Source of the DNA: Sipunculus nudus
Lineage: Eukaryota > Annelida > Sipuncula > Golfingiida > Sipunculidae
Direction: 5' to 3'
Assembly: GCA_026874595.1 (NCBI GenBank)
Contig: CM049307.1
Coordinates: 64,288,870-64,352,869 of the forward strand
Length of the DNA stretch: 64,000 nt
The position numbers and the translations under genes are program-made. A model generated the notes under the pieces. It ran no database searches. It saw only the letters and a program-made list of their open reading frames with translations, and had not been told where the DNA came from. Shown here in pieces: positions 33,879 to 45,800 of this stretch. Every line of letters begins with the position of its first letter. Positions within the stretch are counted from its first letter, which is position 1.

Positions 33879-36800
33879 GTGAGACACCTCTGTCCAAGCC
33901 TCTTTGCACTCATTTCTGTGTATCCCTGTAACTATTTCTGAGCTAGAAAGACTTTAGAGACACTGTCAGCTTAGTCCTTTGAATATTCACATTCTCCGAG
34001 GGAATCCGATTGAATGATGCACTGATGACGTAACAGATCTAACCACGTGTGTATATTTACACACATGAACACGTGTCTTTGTTGTCGTTTGCTTGTACTC
34101 AGTTGTAGGTCTGAAAAAGCTGGTGTCAACACATATCATTTTACTATATTACTATTTACCCGATCTGGTTTGTAATTTACTAGTGTACTTTTAGCTTAGA
34201 TAATCAGTTTGCAATCATATTTCCAAATACAAGGACTGTAGCAATAGAATATCATTAAATGTTTTCCAGTCTACAAAAAAGGTTAAATTTTATTGACAAC
34301 ATTTAAATACTGTTTTGTCATTGATTGCACCAGTGTATCTGTAAGATAACAACTGGTGATTTTAAGTGGTGTTTATCTCTCCCTTTACTTTCTGATTTGT
34401 ATCGTAAATAATGATAGGACAATTTTAATTTTTTTCTGACTATATTGCTGAGTACTTTTTCATGGTATAACTTTACAATATTCCTCAATATATAAGGACA
34501 GATAAATGAATACGAATATTTCACAGTATGCAGACATCTGAGGAGACCATTTTAGATATATAACTCATAAAAAGATTGGTTTAACATACACTCTTTTATA
34601 CATTTCCATTTTGTTCATATGTATAACAGATACTATACTGGACCTATCCACCAGTTCTTTTGGAGAAAACTTTCTTAAAAGGTTCTGTTTTTCAGCAAAT
34701 TCCTAGAACACTGCATATGGAATTGATGGCCTGATGTAGCAATTATGAATTTTAAAATAAATCACCAGTTTACATTTCACTACTTTCTGGACCCTTTACA
34801 ATAATCTGACATATTAGTTGTCTATCTGAATGAATAGCCATCTTTGTTTTAGCTTACCATATTTTCTAGCGTGTTTACATGACATCATCCAGTCAGCAGC
34901 TGTTAGCCGAGGTTATTTATGCAATGGGGCTGATATGTTGTAAAATGTAGACTGATTTCTCATATTTTAAAATCATTCTTTTTCTTAAATAAGGTGAAAG
35001 GCAAAGGTATAAATTTACCTTTTTGAAAATTAGGCTTTTTTATCTTCTACTCTGCATTACAGCTATGTAGCTAATAAAATTTTCAAAGCAAAACACAAGT
35101 CTACATAAGGGGATGGAATGGACTACTGATGTTAGATTTTCAGTGAATCAAGAGTTAGTGCTACATCCTGGCTTGAACCACACATAGAAGTCTATCATCT
35201 TTCATTATCAGGATCCATATGGCACTGTTGTAAAAGATAATGCATTTTGACCAGTTATTTGGTATTCTTTAAAAGGAAAAATTTACTTTTTTGTTTATAT
35301 TATCTTTTTGATATATTTCTATGTCAGGAGGGGACGTGATCAAGTCGGTGTCTGAAGACCAGGAGGAGAGCCGCCAACAAAACTGTCAACTTGCACACAA
35401 GGTTAATATTGTTTTTATAAATCAGTGAGTGTACCCAGTAACTTGATATTGTTCCAACCCTATCATCCCAATGTAATTAAAGTAGATAGGAAAGATATTC
35501 TCTCAAAGCAGGCATAGTCAATCACTTGTACAGAAGCATATGTTATTTTAATTCCCTTTCAGCAAATATAGCAACTTTAAAATCCATTACACAAATGCAG
35601 GCAGAAGCTACAAATATTCAGGATTGCAAATGCAGTTGAGCTTATTTAGTTCACAGATACCTCAACAGATGGCAGCATGAAAGTAAAGCATCCTATAAAG
35701 ATGAGTGAAAGTTGTTCCAGGTGATATTTTAAGAGGAGTACAGTAACATCTAAAATTTCCCATTTTTGCTCAGCTGACTGAAAGTCAGTTGAGGTATAGA
35801 AATGGTGCCAACTGGTTGTCATTGAGCAGGGCACAAATTGTAACAACTGACCCTAGAACCCTGTTACTGATTATTCTGGGAGTTCTATAAAAGGACTCCT
35901 AGGAAACCTGGAATTAGGTCCCTGTGACCTATATCCTCTAAGCTATAGGCTCCCCTAAATAATTAAAAATTTGATATAAAACCTGCAGTAAAGTGATAAT
36001 TTATGCATTAATTGCCCTGAATCTTGCCATGAATATTAACCGTGACTAGGGTTGTCTGTTCCCAAAAACTGGTGGGGCCACCTGTATTTTTTTCTAATTT
36101 TTATGATTTTTTTTCTGTTTTTGAGACCATCAAATGATGCAATTATGTCAGTTTCTCAACTGTGGTTTCATCTATTGTCCCTTAACCTGGTGTGTTAATT
36201 GGTTATTACTGGTTTCTTCAGTTCCTGAAGACTGGTGGTGCCACCTGAATTTTTTATGCATTTTTTTCCTTTATTTTGAGACTGCCAAATTATATTGATA
36301 CTCTCAGATTTGCAAATGTGGTTTCATCTTGTGTCCTGAAACCTTGTGTGTTTTTAAGGCCCATGTTTGAATAATCAGATGCCCTATAGTAATCACCCTG
36401 TCCATCCGTCTGTCCAGTCATCTTTCTGCATGTCTGTCAAATTTGTTTCCTGATGATAACTTTACATTAGATTGATATATCAATTTCAAACTTGAATTAT
36501 ATATTGCCCACATATAAAACAAGAACTCTATTGATTTGGGGTCATGAAGTCAATGTTCAAGGTCACAGGACCCACTTATTTAGAAAGATTTTGGATGCAT
36601 TTTAAGCCAACCTTTTCATCCCAAACCTTCCCTCTAGCACATCTAACTGATCTGCTAACGGGGGGAGAACCTAATAGATTTTGGGGTCACTAGGTCAAAG
36701 GTCAAGGTCTCAGGGGCCATCTGTCCACATATTTGTTTCCAGATGATAACTTCAGTTTGGGTAAACAGATTGCCTTCAAACTTGATCACAGAACCCACAT

Positions 36801-39800
36801 TTAGAAAAAGCTCATAAACATATCCTTATAGACACATCCAGCTGAGCCTCGAGACCCATGGGTCCCTAGTTTATCTCAGCTGGCTTGTCATGCTTTTCAT
36901 TTGCCTGAGATATAAACTTAGAATTGACTTGCTGAACATTATTGTTTCATTAACTTACAAACTGAATGAGTCAAGTTTTAATGCTTATGTGCTTTTCACG
37001 GTTTCCAGAGTAAACATTTTTATTAAATGTAATCATTTCTGTTGGTTAAGGCTGAAGGGGCTGGAGAGGATGACGGAGATGACAGCAGCAGCTGCAGCAG
37101 TGATCTGAGTGATCTGAGCGGCGTGTCCGGCATTAGCACTGACATTGCCAGCTGGAGGCCTGATGCAGGTTCATATACTTACCTAACAGATCTATTATCA
37201 TCTTATGTTGAAATCAAGTAATAATAGCCAGATCGGGGGTCAATTTTATTCAGATTTTTCAATTCCAATTTTAAAATCCTAATTTCAATAAATTTACATA
37301 AGTTTGTTAGGGGAAACATTTAAATTTCAGTTCCAATATAAATTATATTAGTTCAATTCAATTTGTAATTTAGAAAAAAAACATGGCAATCTTTTTTTGA
37401 CAAGACATCCATTGGAGGATGCCCTAATACACAAAATTCAGTATGTGGAATGGAACAGCATATCAGCTGGTTGCTTATTGTGTTAAGACTGTAAGTAATT
37501 AAGATTAAGAGAACATTGACCTTGTAGGTCCTATGTCATGGGTGCATAGGCAGATGCTGGAAGGTCGTGACCCACGGGTCATCCTGGGTCATTTAGTGCC
37601 ACAAGTGGATGACCTTTTGGAGGAGATGGATGATTTCCAGATGTGGAAGATGATCATACAGATCCTGTCAGAGCCTCCACAGCGAGACAAGTTACAACAC
37701 ATCAACACCCTGGATGATGTCATCAGGCTGCTACACTCCTGTAGTAACATCATAGTTCTCACAGGGGCGGGTGTGAGTAATTCATCAATTCTATGAAAAA
37801 AGTCACAATAAACAAAGTCATAATATGGATAGGAGATAAAGTCATGGAAAAAAGTCACAAATCTATGTAGAAAACAAGGTCACAGGTTTGGGTAGGAAAT
37901 AGGGTCATGGAATAAAGTCACAAACTTGGGTAGGAAATAAAGTCACTGGTTTGTGTAAGAATTGTAACTGTATTACCTGTGACATTTTTCCTGTGACTTT
38001 TTTCCAGTTACCACTTCATCACCTTTTTAAGGTGAAAATGTAGCAGATATTTCTGTGTGCAGCTTTACTACCAGCCATACACATACGTTTATGGTGTACT
38101 ACCAGGTTACTACTTTCTGTCAGCTGACATGTCATAATATTACGCCTGACTGACTTTGGTTAATGGCTGTTGTTGCAGGTGTCTGTGTCCTGTGGTATTC
38201 CTGACTTTCGGTCTCGTGACGGTATTTACGCTCGGCTGGCGGTGGAGTATCCTGACCTTCCAGATCCTCAGGCCATGTTTGATATCCAATACTTCATCAA
38301 CAATCAGAAGCCTTTCTTCAAATTTGCCAAGGTGATAACAAAACTCACCTTTGTTTTTAAAATAAATCAGGCAGCTATAAGTTTTAAATATCTGGTTTTA
38401 AAAAGTCTTAAGCCCTTTACCCTTGGATGATTTGCTGTGATGCAATATTTGTAGAATAGCAGTAGCTCATTTGCCAACTACCATATGACCAATAGTAATA
38501 GCATCATCAGCTAATTTTCCTTCTCATAAAAATGGGAGGGAGACTCTTTGCACCTGTCCCCAGTCTCCATTCACAAACAGTGGGTGACTGATTGGCTGTG
38601 CATATCAGCTTGTCTTCTTCCTTCACTAGACTGTGCCACCTGCAGTTCATGCAGGTAACTGTTTAATAAAAAATCAGATTGGGCTAGATATCACAATGTC
38701 TGATGGTATTTAAAAGAGACAATTTTAAAAGATTAAGAATCTTGATAATTTTTCTCTTATATTTGACCACTTGCATGAATGAACAACTTTTGTGAATATG
38801 AAATGGTTGAGTGTAAATGTATTTTGTGTTTCCATGTGTCAGCTACATCAGTCTATATGTTTGTGATCTTAAGGAAATTTACCCTGGTGAGTTCCGACCG
38901 TCACCGTCTCACCAATTCATTAAGCTGTTAGAGGACCATGGGAAGCTTCTTCGCAACTACACACAGAACATTGACACACTGGAAGAGGTCGCAGGCATCA
39001 AGAATGTCATTCACTGTCATGGTGGGTTCAATTTAGCTTGTGCCTTGTTTATCTTCATCCTTGCTGTTTAGATAACAAATCTTGGAACCTAAATAATAAT
39101 TGACCTTGGTGGCACTTAACTGTAGGCATGCATCTCTTCTGTGGCCTGACCTATTTATATACGCCCGTAATATGACGGGAGTATTATGAAATACCCATTG
39201 TCTGTATGTTAACTTTTAGTGTTGCCGCGATAACTTACCTGGGCTTTGATGGATTTTCACAAAACTCACCATAACTACATACCAACAGATTAACTGACAC
39301 AAGTTCGAATATGGGCAACATCCACACATATTTAATAAGGTCACAGGTCACTAGGCTACCTTGTGGCGTTGCCACTATAACTTATGAAGAATATGAAGGA
39401 TTTTGATCAAACTCATCAGAAATGTTAATCAGTGAAATATCTAGCATTAGTTCGATTTCCAGCAAAATCCATGCATATTTAATGAGGTCAGAGTACACTG
39501 CACTTTGGAGGCACCTTGGTGACTAACCAAAAATCCTGTGGATTTTCCTGAAACTCATATTTAATAATAGAGTTTCTCAACTGAATTACCTTCTCATCAA
39601 AATTCATGCATATTTAATGAGATCAGAGATCACCAGATACATGACGGGCGTATTATGCACATTATCGTGTTCTTGTGGATGTTGAAATGTCAGGAGTGAA
39701 GCCAAGTGTGTCTGGGGGGGGGGGGGTATTTTCTCAAATATCTGACACAGTTTCCATCAATCAGAAACTCTGTATGGATGTCCTGTTGAGGAAAACTTGC

Positions 39801-42800
39801 AGTGTCATATTTGGAATGAAACCTAACTGGCCTTTAAGCACATAATAATAAAGGGTAATATGCCAGTTGATATAATTTTAATAGCTTTTGAGTATTTTGA
39901 GGTGTACATTTAAAGATATATAGCCAGAATATAAAAATGTCCCATTATACCCTGTACAAGAAATACTGGAGTAAACACAATATTATATAGAGCCTAATAT
40001 ATCAGTTTCTGGGTGATTAAATGCTTCTAAATAATCTATGACAATCACAAATAAAGATCTTATAGAGAAAAAAGAAGAATTAATGAACAGAATAAACAGG
40101 AATGTATAACTATGATAAGGGATGTTGTCTTTTTTCAGGATCTTTTGCGACTGCTACTTGTATGAGCTGCAGACATAAGATGGAAGCTGAGGACATCAAG
40201 GAGGATATCATGAACCAGGTAACAGTGTAGATATAATGAACCAGGTAACAGGTGTAGATATAGTTAACCAGGTAATAGGTGTAGATATTATGAACCAGGT
40301 AATGGGGAAGATATTATCAACCAGGTAACAGGGGTAGATATTATCATCTAGGTAACAGGTGTAGATATTATCAACCAGGTAACAGGGGTAGATATTATCA
40401 ACCAGGTAACAGGTGTAGATATTATCATCCAGGTAACAGGTGTAGATATTATCAACCAGGTAACAGGGGTAGATATTATGAACCTGGTAACCAGGGTAGA
40501 TATTATGAACCTGGTAACAGGTGTTGATATTATGAAACAGGTAACAGGGCTACTGGTTGTCCTTACATCCTTTGTTTTGTGGCACGTTGCTGAGGGGGTT
40601 TTATGACACTGACATTATCTATACTCCACCCCACCTATGTCCACTTTCTTTTTCACATTTAATTTTGCTGATGTTTTTTCACACAGAACTGGAAAAGATG
40701 CCAGTTTAGTGTTTTGAAATGAAAAATATGACACACCTGGTATGGATTTCCAATAATTAATTTAAATGAAATAATGTCAGGTGAGGGAACAGTCTACCTT
40801 TTATTTACAAGATGGACCTGGCATATGGTAGACAGTGTTTTTATTTATGTTGATGACATAACAATGTTTTCATCAGGAATGTTTCAACACTGGTGATTGA
40901 TAGGCTATGTTCAAATGAACTGATGCTTATAAATTTGAATCTATGTGCTTCAGTTATAAAAATTTTGCTCTGCAAAACAGTAACAACAGTAGGTCATACC
41001 AATAAAGGAAAAAGATACCAAAATGTATTTAATTTATGCTAAATGTAGTCCAAACCTTTTCTCCTCACCAAGTGAAAGTTGAAAAAAGTAAGATAACTAT
41101 AAACAGATGCACCAGGGGGTGAAATGGATAGAAGAAGCAGTATCAAATGAGGAGAGTTTGAACAATTCAGTGTTATATTTTGATAACTTAACTGTAATTA
41201 TTGATAGTATAAGTTGACAAAATCATTGTAGCTTGATTTAAAATGCTGTATTTTATTCATTTAAATTTCAGCCACTTGGTATTTAATAAAAAATCATTCA
41301 GTCTGTTGTATGCTTAATTGATGATTGTTGTCTTCAGATTGCTTTCAGCCTCTCTCTCTTTTAGTTTTTTTTCACAGTGTTTGCTTTCATGATTAATTGG
41401 TGTTTTATGTTATACATTTCCCTTCAGGTTATTCCAAAGTGTCCTAAATGTGCACCTGACGAGGACATGGCCATCATGAAACCGGACATTGTGTTCTTCG
41501 GAGAAAGTTTACCACCCGAGTTTCATGATAAAATGGACCAGGATAAAGACCGATGTGATCTCCTCATAGTCATTGGTTCATCTCTCAAAGTACGACCAGT
41601 GGCCCTGATTCCTAGTAAGTTACATGCCTCTGGATTTTGTGTTTGCAGCAAATATTGAATGCATTGTTTCATTGGGATAGCTGGTGACTTAAATGTAATT
41701 CTGACTTTTTGAGTTTTCTTATACCTTGCATTCTATTTGTCGTCTGAACTAGTGCTGTTTCACATAATGGAAAGTGTATGGGGGCTTCTACATCACCCTT
41801 GACCTTTGCTTATTAAATGTTGTGAAGCCAATACAAAACTAGAATACGGGTAGTCAACAAGCTACTACGTGTATCCACCAAAGTCAGATTAGGACAGGTA
41901 AAGTGAGGCATTTTTGTGTATAATAAAGTGCTATGTGAGATCCAAACACTTAAAAAAGTTCAGGAAGATATGTCAAACCAGTCTGAAGATATTAGCATGA
42001 ATATCTGCAGCATGAACTTGAATGTAGGTGGCACCTCCTGTCAAAAAATCAAGAAAGCTATCCAGGATGTATGCGCATGCCAAATTTCTGGTGAATAAGT
42101 CAAACCACTGCCAAGATGTGAGTGATTTTATCCCAAGTCAAACGAAGAGATTGATGCTGTGCATAAATAGTTGCAGGTGGCACCACCAATTTCTTGTATG
42201 ATAAAGAGATATGTGAGATTTAAACACGTGCAAAGTTTCAGGAAGATACGTCAAACCAGTCCAGACATATAGGCATGGATGTCTGCAGCTTGAACGTGAA
42301 AGTAGGTGGTGCCACCTGTCATAGAATCAAGAAAGCTATCCATGCAGGATGTATACACATGCCAAATTTCAGGTGAATTAGTCAAACCACTGCAAAGATA
42401 CATGTGATTTTAACCCAAGGCAGACAAACAGGTGGACGCTGTGCAAAAATGGTTGCAGGTGGCGCCACCATTTTCATGTATGTTATAAAGCTAAGGGCTA
42501 CATTTGTGCAAAATTTTTTTTCTGATTGGTCAAACGAGTCCAAAGATATGTGGGTTAAAACAGACATACAGATGGTCACACTGGAGAGAGGAAAGGTCAG
42601 AGGTCAACGCTGAATGGTTAGGAACGAGTTCACATGTGACCTGTTCATTGGTGTAAGTTTCGGAAAAATTGGTCCAGTAGTCTCAGAGGAGTTATTCGGA
42701 AACGAATACTGCAGTGGAGGCGGAACCCGGTCAAAAACATAGTATCCACAAAACTTTGTTTTGGCAGATACAATAAAGTGGAACCTGTCTGAAAGACCAC

Positions 42801-45800
42801 CTGTTTAATAAAACCACCTGATATGACCACCTGTCTTATTAGACCACCCTTGAACTGAAAGCATTCACACTGGTCATAATTGACCGGTCTTATAAGACCA
42901 CCTGTGAATTAAGACCACTTTTGGCCAGTCTCACAGGTTTTCTGGTTAAACAGGTTTCACTGTATTCATTTCCAAGTATTAATTTTGGTAAATGCTCTTT
43001 GGGAGTACATTATGTGACTGTTTGAGAAAAAAGTTTTAAATGACATTATACACTCTGCTCTTTACACAGCGCTTTACCTATAGGCCAACTACCTATATCG
43101 TAAGCACTGTTATGACCGTGTATCCTGAATCTCTACACCAGTGGGGAGCACTGGTCAAATTAGATGAGACCCTGTGCTGGAAGACAAAACGGTGTACCAG
43201 CCAAGCAAGGAATACACGGAGCTAATGTTGTTCATTTTGTTTTGAGTGACAGCTCATCGCCCCCGCAGGCAATTGAAGAGGCCACAGGCTCAGAGAAAAT
43301 GGCCCCACACATGGTTTCTGGGCGGAGCCTGATGCCTGTCGAGTGTTTGTTGACTGGCATTTGGTTGGCTGCTAGTCACATCAGCAGTTTTTTCAGCAGA
43401 CAGGCCACCTGGTGTTTAAGTTCATCATAAACAGTCAAAGCAGGCAGTGGGAAAATCAGTAGCTTCTTTAGAAGCACAAGATTTCCAATTAAACACACAC
43501 CGCTCAGTACTTCATGTGTCCCTTCAAAATTCCATTGAAGGCATAGAAAGACCAGGGAATGTCAGGCTTGGTCCATATAATTAGCTGTTTCTGAAATGCT
43601 GGTATATTTACATAATGTGAGCAAGTAGGTCCAAGAACTTGTAAGCAGCCTGTACTTGAATGGTGTTAAACTACAGATTATTCTGTGTTAAGAGTTCATA
43701 ATGAGATCCGGAAAGAGTCCAGGAATTTATGTTTGAGTGCTTATGTAAATATAATCTTGGTGCTGCAGAGTAGCACAAGCTAAAAAAGTGAATTTTTTAT
43801 TTAAATAAGTATTTTTTAACGTTGACAGTAGTTACCTATTTGCTACTTTCTCAAAAGATGTATTTGCATTCACATTTTTTATTTTAATTCAGAAATTGAG
43901 AAGAATGCACAACCTTGCATTGTGAAAATCTTTTAAACTTATAACACTTTAGAGCATTTTACATGTTCAGAGGTGTTGACCCAATTTCAATATAGTGCTG
44001 CCACCTAGAGGTATAAATTTGTAATATTTTGGGTTTTATTACTGGTAAAGTGTCAGATCAGTGAATGGTTTAATAAACTTGTAATTTTTATGATGTTATT
44101 TATTTTCAGATTCCTTGCCATCTGACATACCACAGATACTGATTAATCGGGAAACTTTAAAGCACCTTAACTTTGATGTGGAACTGCTGGGGGATTGTGA
44201 TGTCATTGTGAATGAACTGTGTCACAAACTGGGTGAAAGCTGGCAGACAGGCTGCACCAGCTCCCAAGCAGCAACAGAGATTTCTAGGGATGAACTGCCC
44301 ACTCCACCAATGTCTCCTCTTCCACAAACCACACCAGAACAGAGCATTACCAGCATCTCAGGGCAGCTGTCTGCTGGCTTTACAGCGCCTAGCCAACCCA
44401 CAGTGTCTCCAGAAAACATATCAGTATCAATGCAGCACACATTGCAGCAGACATCGCAGCATCATTCATCTTCCGCAGCAGCAGTAGAAGCATCACAGCC
44501 GGTACCTGGGACCAGCGGCTGTGTCAGTCTTGAGCAGCAGCGGCAGGACTGGACCCAGTCACAAAAGATGCTGACAGGTCCAGATATTTATTCCAATGGT
44601 CAATGCAAAACAGTTTCTTCAACAACAGCAGCTCAAGGCACAGCAGACTCAGTGGCAGCAGGTCAGGAACAGTCTGTACACCATAGTAGTCAGACAACAA
44701 ACCCCAGGTCACAGGCAGCTTTACAGAGAGATTCTGTAACCCACCCGGTTACAGACACACCAAATGGTGAAAAACTTAACAGTACCGTTGTCCCAGGGAG
44801 TGATGATGCTGTAGCAGGTAGGAGTTGGGCCAGGACCACCATGGTCTCATCAAGTAGCTCATATACGGCTGGTGATGGTGTATCAGGCTGTACAAGGGAT
44901 AAGACTGGTCTGTGTAGAGTAAATGGTGTCACCAGCACATCTGATATGTTGGCAGATCCAGCATCCAGTGTCCATATGGGTCATGATGTACACAGCCCTG
45001 AAACAGCACACGCAGCAGCAGACAGAGTCCACATGGGTCATGATGCAGCTCATCAGGGTGGTCATCACACTGCTGATAAAGAGGCACACGGCCCTGAAAC
45101 AGCACACACAGCAGCAGACAGAGTCCACACGTGTCATGATGCAGCTCAGCAGGGTGGTCATCACACTGCAGATAAAGGGGCACACAGCCCTGAAACAGCT
45201 CACACAGCAGCAGACAGTGCCACTTACCATACCAACAGTCCAGAGAACACTTCTGGGAAACAACTGTCTTTCCAAACAGATGCACAAGTCACACCGAGGT
45301 TTAATCTGGCTACTGCTCTTCCAGGTTTGTATATTTGTAATATGATTCTGGATGTCTGTAGGATTGTCCTTTATGAATGGTTTCCTGGACAGCCCACAAC
45401 ACTCATTTCCCACTACCACATACCCAACTTACTCTTCTGATGGTTTTAGGATCCATTCTGCTTAAATTCTTGCTCTTTATGACAAACTATAAAAAAGTAC
45501 TTGTCTCCAGCATTCACTACTTATCACCCTTCTGTTTAAATCAGTTTGGCTCAGTCAGAACAAAGGGGTTTTTTTTTTTGACTGATTGTAAAATCTGATG
45601 TGTTGTGAATGTATTGCAGGCATCTTACCTCCACAGGTCAGGGCACTCGGTGAACTTTCCCAGGCTCTGCATGCCACACTTGGGCCACATCTTAAGGCTC
45701 TCGGAACAACAAACCTGGCACCCTTCACTGCTTGTCCCAGAGGAACTGGCCCCACTCATTGGAAAAGCTATTTGACAGAAAATGCAAAACCTTACTCATA

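Noticed and set aside
44883-45419. 178-codon Cys-rich minus frame over SIRT1 exon 9
   Set aside because: Mirror of the 96-bp coding repeat on the opposite strand; no independent support.
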